A stretch of DNA of 64,000 bases from Nitrobacter sp. NHB1 (GTDB lineage: Bacteria; Pseudomonadota; Alphaproteobacteria; Rhizobiales; Xanthobacteraceae), in contig NZ_JBAMDA010000004.1 of the NCBI RefSeq assembly GCF_036964665.1, forward strand, positions 1 to 64,000, read 5' to 3'. Of this stretch, positions 52,431 to 60,987 are shown piece after piece (position 1 is the stretch's first letter; each line of letters begins with the position of its first letter). Made by a program: the position numbers and the translations under genes. A model generated the notes under the pieces. It ran no database searches, was not told the origin of the DNA, and saw only the letters and a program-made list of their open reading frames with translations.

Positions 52431-53651
52431 TCAATCCTGGTGGATCGGCACGTCAAATTCGATCGCCGCGCCTTCTGGCCATTCAAGGTTAATGCTCATG
52501 CGTCCTTCGAGTTGGGCGAGCAGGCTCTTGATGACCTTGAAGCCCAGACTTGCGCGCGGCTGGTCGATATCGAAATCCTGCGGGAGACCAATTCCCTGAT
52601 CCGAAACCACGACGTGCAGGTCGACGCCGCGGCGTTCACCCGACACCTGGATCGCTCCGGATCCGCCGGGATATGCATGTTTTGCTGCATTCGTCACAAG
52701 CTCGTTGATCAGCAGGCCCAGCGGAATGGCCTTGTCGGCGGAGATCATAAGGTGCTCAAACCTGCAAGTGACCTTGTTCCCAAAAATCGTTTCTTGAAGC
52801 TTGGTGCAAAGCCCGCCTGCAAAATCGGAAATATCGACGAACCCGATCCGGGTACTGCGCCATAGGTGATCGTGCACCTGGGCAATCGTCGTAATGCGCG
52901 AGGCGGCGTCCTTGAGCGCATTCTGGACGTCTTCCGACAGCGCATTGCGGGCCTGGACCCGGAGTAGGCCCACGACCGATGCGAGACTGTTCTTGACACG
53001 GTGACTCATCTCGCGCGTTAACATAGCCTGATGATCAAGCGCTGCCTGCAGTTTTGTATCGGCATGTTGCCGTTCGATCGCTAACCCGAGAAGGCCTGCA
53101 AAACCGGCCAGGAAGTCGGCGTCCGCAACATCGAACTGGCCGGGATCGGGACTGTCGACTTCGAGAACGCCATACGGCAGATTGCCTTCGCCGCCTCGTG
53201 GGATCAGGACGTTGATCGCACGCCTGATGCTGTGATCAGACAACAGCTTCGGCGTTCGAAAACGTGTTTCCTCCTGAAGGTGGTTGGAGATCACGATCTG
53301 CGCGGTATGGAACGCATAGCCGGCCGGTGATTCCATATCGATTCCGAGAGACACGTTGCCGATAATCCCCGGAGCCCACCCGACGCCGGCGCGCACCAGC
53401 AACCGATTATCGTCAGGCGTATATTCAAGGACTTTGGCGAAAGAAGTTTCGAGACCCTGGGCGCAAAGTTCGGCTGCCTGCTGCAGGATCTGTCCGATGT
53501 CCCGGGTTTGCAGCGCCAAACGGCCAAACTCCCCCAGCAAGGATTGCTGCCGCAAGCGATATGGGAGTTCTTGCCTTGTAGCACCACTCTCAGGGGCGGG
53601 AGCTGTTACCGACTCCGGCCCCGGTCGAATAAGCATAAAATGTCCCGTCAA
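52431..53651 (-). CDS. GAF-HisKA_2 sensor histidine kinase
   Basis: A 406-residue cytoplasmic kinase. The GAF sensor (about 40-195) includes LEYTPDDNRLLVRAGVGWAP and GVLEVDSPDPGQFDVADADF. The HisKA_2-type phosphoacceptor region is REMSHRVKNSLASVVGLLRV (His217). The ATPase part has LINELVTNAAKHAYPGGSGA (N box) and VVSDQGIGLPQDF (G1 box). This kinase class often acts on stress or light responses in alphaproteobacteria, where it can feed the PhyR/EcfG system. Its own receiver gene downstream is truncated. A second start at 53636 is possible. Confidence 0.87.
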   Translation of the reverse strand: MTGHFMLIRPGPESVTAPAPESGATRQELPYRLRQQSLLGEFGRLALQTRDIGQILQQAAELCAQGLETSFAKVLEYTPDDNRLLVRAGVGWAPGIIGNVSLGIDMESPAGYAFHTAQIVISNHLQEETRFRTPKLLSDHSIRRAINVLIPRGGEGNLPYGVLEVDSPDPGQFDVADADFLAGFAGLLGLAIERQHADTKLQAALDHQAMLTREMSHRVKNSLASVVGLLRVQARNALSEDVQNALKDAASRITTIAQVHDHLWRSTRIGFVDISDFAGGLCTKLQETIFGNKVTCRFEHLMISADKAIPLGLLINELVTNAAKHAYPGGSGAIQVSGERRGVDLHVVVSDQGIGLPQDFDIDQPRASLGFKVIKSLLAQLEGRMSINLEWPEGAAIEFDVPIHQD

Positions 53652-53918
53652 ATTGAGGTCCCGTCGCCATCATGGCATGGCGCCGCACCATTTTGTACGC
53701 GATCTCGTTGATCGGCAGGAGCCGACTCCACTCATACCGACCCTAGCGCGGCTTTCACCTTCTCGGGCTTGAAGGGCACCGAGCGAAGCCGGACCCCGGT
53801 TGTCTATGGGAAGATGTCGCCGGCCGGCTGGACGATATCACAAGCGTCAGCGCCTTCAGGTCCAACATCTGTTTGCGAAACTTGCGCAAGCGCAAGTTCT
53901 CAGGAGTTGCCGATCGGA

Positions 53919-54563
53919 TTAGTTCAATTCACTGACGTAGGCCGCGACAGCTCTGATCTGCGCATCAGTAAGGTCATGGGCGATCGGCTGCATGATCGCC
54001 GACGCATCTGGGTTGGCCTTATTCTGACCACGCTCTTTGTCCCAGTTTGTCAGCTTTTTTATCACGTAGTCATTAAGTTGACCTGCGAGACGCGGAAACT
54101 GTCCGACGCCCTTTGCTTCAGGTCCATGGCAGGACGCACAAGGGGGAACGTTGGCACCTGGAATGCCCTCATCGTAAATCTTCTTGCCCTCGGGCACGAT
54201 TGCTTTTGGCGCGCCGCCTAACGGCTTTGGCTTGAGATTTTTGAACTCGTCCGTCAGGGCCGCCAGCATCGCCGGGCTCAATGCATGGGCGACGTTGAAC
54301 ATTACCGGATTCCGACGCCGGTGTTCGATGAACGCCTTGAGCTGGTTCTCCACGTATTCGGGCTGCTGCCCCGCCAATCGCGGCATCGGGAAGGATCCGC
54401 GGAAGCCTTGCGCCTCGACGCCATGACAAGTCTTGCAATAGTCCGTCTTCGCCCTGAGCTCCGGGGCCGACACATGCCCGGTCTTCTCTTGCGCATGTGC
54501 CATCGTCGAGATGGAAGCAGCGACAACAAAGGCTGTTGTTCGCGTTAGCGATTGCAAATTCAT
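53919..54563 (-). CDS. Periplasmic diheme cytochrome c (c4-like)
   Basis: A 214-residue precursor. A signal peptide (residues 1-24, ending AHA) precedes two related haem domains: C43-KTC-H47 and C142-ASC-H146. Each is followed by a PRLAGQ motif and a helix ending VENQLKAFIEHRRRNP or VIKKLTNWDKERGQN. This is the cytochrome c4 or cytochrome c553-like tandem fold. It is divergent from the barrel gene. Two close relatives lie at 56716 and 57451. It is probably an electron shuttle across the periplasm to an oxidase. Confidence 0.9.
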   Translation of the reverse strand: MNLQSLTRTTAFVVAASISTMAHAQEKTGHVSAPELRAKTDYCKTCHGVEAQGFRGSFPMPRLAGQQPEYVENQLKAFIEHRRRNPVMFNVAHALSPAMLAALTDEFKNLKPKPLGGAPKAIVPEGKKIYDEGIPGANVPPCASCHGPEAKGVGQFPRLAGQLNDYVIKKLTNWDKERGQNKANPDASAIMQPIAHDLTDAQIRAVAAYVSELN

Positions 54564-54883
54564 GAGCGTCCCCGCCAATGATGTTCGCAAACTACGCGTA
54601 GCGCGTTGTTGTGGTCCAGTTGATTCTTGCGGCGTTCGCAAATCGACCTTCGACAAAAAAGTAGCATGGAGATGAGGCGACGCCTTTTCAAACGTTTCAC
54701 ACGCCAGTTGCTAATGTCTCTTAGAAGCATAAGCAACTGGCGTTGCGAAAATGTCTCGGGAGATTGAAATCTGATCTCGTGCGACGGATGTCGCTTGGTG
54801 GAGCGTGCAACTCTTGGCCTACTAACGCGAAGGTGATTCGTAGCCCTAACTTGCACCAAGCGCGCCGCAGCGGGATGCACGCG

Positions 54884-56449
54884 ATGTCGGACCACCGTTA
54901 CAGTGCAATTGAATGGGCTGTCAGGTGGCCTTTTACCGCACTCGCTCTTTTGGTCATCTCGATCGTCACGTTGACGATTAGCCTCGCGTCACCCGCGAAC
55001 GCACTGCCAAGCTTCGCGCGGCAGACCGGCCAGCCCTGCGGGGCATGTCATACGGATTTTCCCGCGCTTACTCCGTTCGGGCGAAGGTTCAAGCTACTCG
55101 GTTATACGACGGGAGGAGGCGAGTTCCGCACGTCGCCCTTCTCGTCAAACACTGGCCGCGACGTTCGCGCCGAGTACAACAAGCTCAGAGACTACGTGAA
55201 GGCGCTGGACAATTCTGCGCCTACGTCTGAGCCAGACGCCAACAGCAAGGAATGGGTCCCGCCGATCTCGATGATGGCGATCGTGGGCTACACGCATACC
55301 CACGGGCCAACGGTTGCACCGCCGACCTATCCCTATCAAGCAAATGACAACGTGGTGCTTTCGCCCGTCAGCGGTTTCTGGGGCGGAGCCATCACGGATC
55401 ACGTCGGAGCGTTCGCCCAGGTCACTTACAGCGGGCCAGACCCCTTGTCCGCGCTGACCGGTACGCCGGCGGACCAGTTCAAGCATACATGGTCGTGGGA
55501 CAATACCGACGTTCGCTACGCCAATACTGCGAACCTCGGTCCTTTCGACTTTATCTATGGCATCACCGCCAACAACAACCCGACAGTTCAGGACTTGTGG
55601 AATACGACGCCGGCATGGTCGTTCCCCTATGCAGCCTCGACGCTTGCAGGCACACCCAACGCCAGCACCATGCTCGAGGGGGCGTTCGCCGCTCGTGTCG
55701 GAGGCGTCGGGGCTTACACTTCAATTAACGACCTGCTTTACCTCGAATTCACCGCGTACAAGACGCTCGGCTTTAACGCCCAGAATTCGCTCGGCATGAA
55801 TCCGTTCGACGGCCCTGGTCGCTTCGGAGGTGTGGCGCCCTATTGGCGGATCGCGCTGGAGCCGCACTGGGGCAGGCATTCGCTGATGGTCGGCACGTTT
55901 GGAATGTATCTGGACGTGCATCCGTGGCTCGATCCGACCTTCGTAACTGGGACCACCGGGACATTCCAGCAGTCGGACAAATTCACCGATGTTGGCTTCG
56001 ATACGCAATACCAGTATCAAGGCGACAATTACTGGCTGACATTGCGCGGCAGTTATATTCGTGAATTCCAGCGGCTGGATGCGAGCTTCGCCAATCTGGC
56101 CGCCGCCAATCCGACTAATCTGCTCAACAGCCTGAAGCTGCAGGCCTCACTGGCCTTTGGCGCCGACAATCGGATCGTATTGACTGGCCAATACTTCAAC
56201 ATCTGGGGCACGGCGGACGCCAATCTCTACGGTATCGACGCCAACACGGGTCTTGTGCTCACACCGAACAGCGATGGGTGGCAGGCCGAGATCGCCTATA
56301 TCCCGTTCGGCGCCAGCAAGTCATTTGGCTGGCCATGGTTCAACGCCCGTATCGGCCTACAATACACCTACTACAACAAGTTCAATGGCACGACCGTCGC
56401 CGCCAACGACAACAATACCGTGTTCCTCCACGCCTGGTTTGCGATGTAG
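54884..56449 (+). CDS. Outer-membrane cytochrome-barrel protein (Cyc2-like candidate)
   Basis: A 521-residue protein. A signal peptide ends at about residue 40 (SPANA). One haem site follows, C52-GAC-H56, in the setting FARQTGQPCGACHTDFPALT, then PFGRRFKLLGY. The next ~430 residues alternate hydrophobic and polar residues with Gly and aromatic girdle residues (for example VSGFWGGAITDHVGAFAQV, YWLTLRGSYIREFQRLDA) and end FLHAWFAM, as in a beta barrel. This one-haem-plus-porin layout resembles Cyc2, the outer-membrane Fe(II) oxidase family. The start at 54884 is chosen because it puts the hydrophobic signal near the N-terminus; 54743 or 54875 are in-frame alternatives. No Fe-binding site can be read from the sequence. 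Confidence 0.7.
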   Translation: MSDHRYSAIEWAVRWPFTALALLVISIVTLTISLASPANALPSFARQTGQPCGACHTDFPALTPFGRRFKLLGYTTGGGEFRTSPFSSNTGRDVRAEYNKLRDYVKALDNSAPTSEPDANSKEWVPPISMMAIVGYTHTHGPTVAPPTYPYQANDNVVLSPVSGFWGGAITDHVGAFAQVTYSGPDPLSALTGTPADQFKHTWSWDNTDVRYANTANLGPFDFIYGITANNNPTVQDLWNTTPAWSFPYAASTLAGTPNASTMLEGAFAARVGGVGAYTSINDLLYLEFTAYKTLGFNAQNSLGMNPFDGPGRFGGVAPYWRIALEPHWGRHSLMVGTFGMYLDVHPWLDPTFVTGTTGTFQQSDKFTDVGFDTQYQYQGDNYWLTLRGSYIREFQRLDASFANLAAANPTNLLNSLKLQASLAFGADNRIVLTGQYFNIWGTADANLYGIDANTGLVLTPNSDGWQAEIAYIPFGASKSFGWPWFNARIGLQYTYYNKFNGTTVAANDNNTVFLHAWFAM

Positions 56450-56473
56450 GGCGGCAGTATAGGAGATCGTCGG

Positions 56474-56716
56474 ATGAAGATAGTGCCCTTTGCGAATGCC
56501 GCGACGCTTGGGATCGCCCTCACTGACTCTGCACTTGCGGCCGACATGCCGCGCAAGGCGGAGCCGCCATTCGCTACCCGTTTTACCTGGACCGGATGCT
56601 ACCTCGGTGGCCAGTCCGATCCGACCAACGTATTTCCAGACAATGAGGATGTGGGGCAGAACATTCAGGTCGTGAAGGTCGGATTGAGCTTTCGTATTGC
56701 GGGGAACGAATCCTGA
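56474..56716 (+). pseudogene. Outer-membrane beta-barrel protein with large internal deletion
   Basis: An 80-residue frame. MKIVPFANAATLGIALTDSALA is a signal peptide, ADMPRKAEPPFATRFTWTGC resembles the start of Omp25/31-type Rhizobiales porins (usually LPxPAPPVxxTWTGxYxGxx), and NIQVVKVGLSFRI is their last strand. About 150 residues between are missing, so no barrel can form. It lies 24 bases after the cytochrome-barrel gene and has an aggaga ribosome site. Its TGA overlaps the next ATG. Confidence 0.7.
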
Positions 56717-57393
56717 TGCCAGCGCGACCTGCATTGCAGCGGACACCTCGCCGTCGGGCATTTACGGTCCGCGTTGCCTTGCAGGCGATAGTGCTGATCA
56801 CAGCTTTCCCAATCGCTTGTCGGGCGGATGATCGAGTCCAGGTCGCGAAGGGGGGTCTCGAGGCCAAGCTGGAATATTGCGAGACATGTCATGGCCTGTC
56901 GGCTCAGGGATATCGCGGCTACTTTCCGATGCCGCGGCTGGCGGGACAGAATACCCAATATATCGAGAACCAATTGCGGGCCTTCATCGAGCGGCGGCGT
57001 ACCAATCCGATCATGGCCAACGTCGCCCACGTACTGAGCTCATCAATGGTCTCGGCGCTGGCGACGCACTTCAGGAGACTGGATCCGAGACCGATTGGAG
57101 GCGCGCCGAGAGGGTCTATGGCTACAGGCAAGCGCATCTATGAAGAAGGGCTTCCTGAATCCAACGTGCCAGCATGCTCTGCATGCCACGGATCCGACGG
57201 CAAAGGGCAGAACGAAATTCCACGGCTGGCAGGTCAATTGTATGAGTACACCGTCGGCCAGCTCTCGGGTTGGGCAAGGGTGAGAGGCCAGGGATCGGCG
57301 GCCGACACTTCAGCGATTATGGCGCCGACGGCGCGCAATATGACGCGACCACAGATTGAGGCGGTGGCTGCATATGTCAGCTATCTGCAATGA
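56716..57393 (+). CDS. Diheme cytochrome c (c4-like), second copy
   Basis: A 225-residue precursor with a signal segment (ALQAIVLITAFPIACRA). Two haem sites are C55-ETC-H59 and C154-SAC-H158. It is closely like the protein at 53919, sharing GYFPMPRLAGQNTQYIENQL and IERRRTNPIMANVAHVLSSS. The ATG shares its A with the upstream stop (TGATG). It belongs to the run that starts with the barrel gene, suggesting a functional link. Confidence 0.88.
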   Translation: MPARPALQRTPRRRAFTVRVALQAIVLITAFPIACRADDRVQVAKGGLEAKLEYCETCHGLSAQGYRGYFPMPRLAGQNTQYIENQLRAFIERRRTNPIMANVAHVLSSSMVSALATHFRRLDPRPIGGAPRGSMATGKRIYEEGLPESNVPACSACHGSDGKGQNEIPRLAGQLYEYTVGQLSGWARVRGQGSAADTSAIMAPTARNMTRPQIEAVAAYVSYLQ

Positions 57394-57450
57394 GTTCCGC
57401 GATTTTGTCCATGCTGTTGGTCTTATCGAATCACGTGAGAGCCTGAGGTC

Positions 57451-58047
57451 ATGACGGGCATGAAACTGAAAGCAGCGCTGCTGGTGATTCTCGCCTCGAT
57501 TGCTCCCGCCGCGGCCTGGGACGGCACTAGTATTCACAATTGTACTTGGTGCCACGGGACATCAGGGCAGGGCTATACGGTCGCGCCCCGCTTGGCCGGG
57601 CAGCGGCCGGCCTATGTCGAAAGCCAGATAAGAAGTTTCCGCGATCACTCGCGAGACAATCCTTTCTCCAGGCAGTACATGTGGGGTGCAGTGGCAGCAC
57701 TTGGTCCTCGCGCGGCAAGCGACCTGGCAGCCTACTTCGCGACGATCCATCCGAAGCCTGCAAACGACGGCAATCCCGCTCTCACGGCGAAGGGAAAAAC
57801 GATTTACATGGACGGAATTCCCGAGGCCAATATCGCCTCGTGCTATGCCTGTCACGGTCCTAACGCCGAAGGTGTGCGAGATATTCCTCGCCTCGGGGGG
57901 CTCTCCTATTTCTATCTCAAGTCCCGGCTCGTGCAGTGGGGCCAAGGTTATCATTCGGGCATGGGAACGCCGATGCCGGTCGTTGCCCGCTCCTTGGGCC
58001 CGGACGAAATTGAAGCGTTGGCTTCTTATATCAGCTTCGTCAGGTAG
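57451..58047 (+). CDS. Diheme cytochrome c (c4-like), third copy
   Basis: A 198-residue precursor. A short signal (LKAALLVILASIAPAAA) is followed by haem sites C31-TWC-H35 and C131-YAC-H135, each with a PRLAG/PRLGG-type motif (APRLAGQRPAYVESQIRSFR and IPRLGGLSYFYLKSRLVQWG). It is more divergent than the other two but of the same fold. It lies 57 bases after the second copy and is probably in the same operon as the barrel protein. Confidence 0.87.
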   Translation: MTGMKLKAALLVILASIAPAAAWDGTSIHNCTWCHGTSGQGYTVAPRLAGQRPAYVESQIRSFRDHSRDNPFSRQYMWGAVAALGPRAASDLAAYFATIHPKPANDGNPALTAKGKTIYMDGIPEANIASCYACHGPNAEGVRDIPRLGGLSYFYLKSRLVQWGQGYHSGMGTPMPVVARSLGPDEIEALASYISFVR

Positions 58048-58247
58048 TCAGTTGTTTCAATGCATCTTCGATTGCAGCCATGGGCCGCACTACCGAGTCA
58101 AGTTTTAGGTGCCGAGTAGCGGATGGTCTTCATCTTGCCACCGTTGGCTAACGGGTGGTGCACGAGTGGGGCGTGAACGCGACACCCTCATTACCCGTCG
58201 CGGTCGTCCGTTGATGATCGTCAGCAACAACGGCACGGAGTTCACCA
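58048..58247. other. IS3 scrap within non-coding sequence
   Basis: At about 58175-58247 the plus strand reads RDTLITRRGRPLMIVSNNGT, then EFTS, part of an IS3-type integrase (RRGRPxMIVSDNGTEL). No other gene. Confidence 0.6.
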
Positions 58248-58405
58248 GTATGGCCACTCAACCGCGCCGCGGCTGAGTGGAAGCGCCCACCGCGCGAATG
58301 TTCCGAGGCGAAGACCCAATTCGCCATCATGTTCAACAAGCGTTTCGTCAACGCAAGATGGTCCACCCCGCCTCAAACACAGAATTTCCGATAGTCCCCC
58401 AGCCG
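58248..58405 (+). pseudogene. IS256-family transposase C-terminal scrap and right end (copy 2)
   Basis: It matches 49690-49905 over cgaagacccaattcgccatc, agcgtttcgt and the end cctcaaacacagaatttccg, with an internal deletion of 6 bases. Same orientation as copy 1. Confidence 0.75.
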
Positions 58406-58482
58406 AATTGTAAACGACGTAGGCGATGCTCCGGTTCGGCTATTTTAGGCTCAATATCCGTCGCGCGCTCACCAGAGCCGCG

Positions 58483-59028
58483 TCACATCATGCAACCCAC
58501 CTCGGTAAGCACCTCATCTGCCTTCTTCTTTTGTTCCGCACTCAGTGCAGCGTAGAGCTTCGCAAGCGCCGGTTTAATCTCCTTAAGCGCGGCAAGCCGG
58601 CTGTCCATTGCGGCAATTTGCGCATCAAGGCGATCGGCCGGCGTCTTGGCTTCGAATACGGTCTTCATTGTCTGCCACATGCCCTGCATGTTTTGCAGAT
58701 TGCCCTTGATCGCCTCTGCGTAAGCATCCCATACGCTCCTTTGAGCGTCAGTAATGCCCAGCTCCGCTTTGAGGAAGGCGATACGCCCCTCCGCGAAGGT
58801 AGCCACCTGCCCGTCAGGGGTGCTTCCCATCGTTGGACAGCCGCTCATCATTCCGGGACCATAGCCAGGACCCATCATGCCGGGTCCATGGCCTTGCCCA
58901 TACATCATTTCGGGGCCGTACTCATTTCCGCCTCTGCCCATTTGAGCGCTAACTGGAGAAGAGATCATTGAGGTCGCAATCGCGATAGCGCTGGCAAGCC
59001 CGATAGCAAAAATTGTTCGTTTCGACAT
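58483..59028 (-). CDS. Spy/CpxP-like periplasmic protein (LTxxQ family)
   Basis: A 181-residue precursor. A signal peptide (MSKRTIFAIGLASAIAIATS, ending SAQ) and a Met/Gly/Tyr-rich linker (MMYGQGHGPGMMGPGYGPGM) precede two antiparallel helices. These carry TDAQRSVWDAYAEAIKGN and LKPALAKLYAALSAEQKKKA, the LTxxQ-like motif places. Such proteins are ATP-independent chaperones or metal-stress (Cu/Ni/Zn) sensors. A small membrane protein on the same strand lies 146 bases upstream. Confidence 0.85.
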   Translation of the reverse strand: MSKRTIFAIGLASAIAIATSMISSPVSAQMGRGGNEYGPEMMYGQGHGPGMMGPGYGPGMMSGCPTMGSTPDGQVATFAEGRIAFLKAELGITDAQRSVWDAYAEAIKGNLQNMQGMWQTMKTVFEAKTPADRLDAQIAAMDSRLAALKEIKPALAKLYAALSAEQKKKADEVLTEVGCMM

Positions 59029-59047
59029 GCTCGATCTCCCTGTTTGC

Positions 59048-59167
59048 AACGATGCCAAGGCCGACGTGTTCGACTACATCGAACGCTTCTACAATCCGAA
59101 ACGTCGACACTCGACGATTGGTTATCTGAGCCCTATGGAGTTCGAGAGGCAGACTGGATTAGCTTAA
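59048..59167 (+). pseudogene. IS3-family transposase C-terminal fragment
   Basis: NDAKADVFDYIERFYNPKRR, then HSTIGYLSPMEFERQTGLA and a stop. It is the last 39 codons of an IS3 integrase. It begins within the Spy gene leader. Confidence 0.75.
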
Positions 59168-59174
59168 GCCGGTG

Positions 59175-59339
59175 TCAACCGAACCGGGTGCAGCTCACGC
59201 CTCCATGCGAGGGCGACCGTACGAACAAAATCACACCTATGACTACCGCGGCGAGAACCAAGGGCCAGATGATCATGTTAAATGCTCCGCCGTCCCATCC
59301 ACTCGTCATGCCCCAATCGTGGCCATATCCCCACATCAT
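59175..59339 (-). CDS. Small membrane protein (54 residues)
   Basis: Too short for usual gene finders. ATG at 59339 (or 59336) is preceded by ggagataag. The product starts MMWGYGHDWGMTSGWDGGAF and has one membrane segment, NMIIWPLVLAAVVIGVILFV. A short basic tail follows, which ends at the IS3 scrap and may be altered. Trp/Gly/His-rich starts like MWGYG are typical of small SHOCT-type or metal-responsive membrane proteins next to Spy-type genes. It would be co-transcribed with the Spy-like gene. Confidence 0.6.
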   Translation of the reverse strand: MMWGYGHDWGMTSGWDGGAFNMIIWPLVLAAVVIGVILFVRSPSHGGVSCTRFG

Positions 59340-60092
59340 CACTTATCTCCTCACCGGGTCTGGGTGCGGGCGCCGCTTTTAAAACGCCGCACACCGCTCC
59401 TTCCTGACGTGCTCATTTTTACATTGATCTTCAACTACAACATTGCTCACAAGCGTTCCTTGAGGCAGATCAACGGACCACTTTCGCGCCGATCCTTTGA
59501 AACTCGAAACATACCTCTCCGGGTGGTCGGATAATTCGGACGATTGGCATTGCTCGGGCGAAAGCCAAAATCGGCCTCCAGGACATCGTCTACAACATCC
59601 GCCGTCTTGTCGCGCTGGAGCGAATGGCCGCCGCATGAGGGAGCCGTCTGCCCGGTACGCATAAAACCGGACGCAGATCGCGTGAACGCAACCGCTTCCC
59701 CGGAAAATCAACAGTGAAAACGAGCGTCACGCCACAGCGGCGGGAGATCCAACGACAAAAACGTCATTGTTCGAGGTGCCCAATAGCCGCAGTTCGATGA
59801 ATTGCCTACGGTGGCATGCAGCAATAAACTTTTTCGAGATAACTTCGATGGATCGCCTGGACGCACTTGCGCTCGCCGAACTTGACCGCCAACTGTTCGG
59901 CGAACTTCGGCCGACCACGACCCCTTGCCGGTGTCCATATCTTGGGTGGCGCATTCGTCCCCGGTCACTCATCTGGAGGGCTTTTAGGTTTGAGTTGCGA
60001 CGATCGAAAGAAAGCTTCAATTCAACATCGAGCCCAGTAACTCGACAAAGGTTTTCAAATCTGAGATTAAAGACCTCGACCGATAAAGTTTT
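59340..60092. other. Remnant-rich stretch without an intact gene
   Basis: At 59549-59638 the plus strand reads IARAKAKIGLQDIVYNIRRL, then VALERMAAA and a stop, the C-terminus of an IS5-type transposase. The remainder, including an open frame at 59767-60183, has no recognisable domain. Confidence 0.5.
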
Positions 60093-60978
60093 AGAGTCTA
60101 TCCGGAAACATTATGCGGGATTGCATAGCTTTCTCAGCATGAGGCGGATCGACGCGAGACGCAGGAACGCGAGCGCTTTCTGATTGAAATTCTCCCAATC
60201 CCTGGCGAGCCTACGGCATCGTCCCAGCCACGCGAATGTGCGCTCGACGATCCATCGCTTCGGCAACACGACGAACTTCTTCGCCGTATCGGAGCGCTTG
60301 ACGATCTCAACGTTCACGCGCGACATGATCTTCTTCATGGCGCGCCGGAATATCGGGCCCTGATAACCGCCATCGGCATAGAGCTTCAGCAGGAACGGAT
60401 ACAGACCGAACAGGGTCGCCATGACAAGGGCCCCGCCATCGCGATCCTGCAGATCGGCGGCATGCACGACGGCGTGCATCAGCAAGCCTTGCGTATCGAC
60501 GAGGATGTGACGTTTCTTGCCTTTGATCTTCTTGCCTGCATCGTATCCAGGCGGATCGTAGGACCCCCTTTTTCAGCGCTTTTGACGCTCTGGCTGTCGA
60601 TGATCGCGGCGGTGGGGCTGGCCTCGCGCGAGGCCCGTTCCCGGCACTCCACGTAGAGAACCTCATGCACACGATTGAGCGTGCTATCCCAACTCCACAG
60701 GTCGAAATAATCGTACACCGTGCTTTTCGGCGGAAGGTCCTTCGGAATCGCGCTCCATTGGCAACCCGTGCTCAAAATATACATCAGCCCGTTGACGACC
60801 TCGCGCATGATAACCGTGCGCTTACCGCCGCCGCGCTTGCCCGGCGGGATCAAGGGCTCGACGAGCTTCCATTCCTCATCCGTCAGATCGCTGGGGTAGC
60901 GAAGCTTGCTTCGGTTGTAGCGCCCGCGATTTTCCATCGTCCACATCGGCGATCCCTTCCAGAATCAGATCGCCTCTC
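60093..60978 (-). mobile_element. IS5-family insertion sequence with broken transposase
   Basis: Approximate limits only: gagtctatccggaaac on the left and gaggcgatctgattctgg (minus strand) on the right resemble inverted ends. The transposase is split between two frames by a 4-base loss. Confidence 0.65.
60111..60946 (-). pseudogene. IS5-family transposase, frameshifted
   Basis: First frame (60946-60479): LTDEEWKLVEPLIPPGKRGG, NGLMYILSTGCQWSAIPKDL and AAIIDSQSVKSAEKGGPTI. Second frame (60485-60111): LMHAVVHAADLQDRDGGALV, LYADGGYQGPIFRRAMK and VLPKRWIVERTFAWLGRCRR. Between them, near 60555, the sequence is four bases shorter than expected for ...TIDPPGYDAGKK. The catalytic parts lie in both frames, so a working product would require frameshifting; a true mutation is more likely. 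Confidence 0.8.
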
Positions 60979-60987
60979 TTGATGATG

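Noticed and set aside
53652-53918. Possible gene between the kinase and the diheme cytochrome
   Set aside because: The open frames are short and unrecognised; nothing supports a product.
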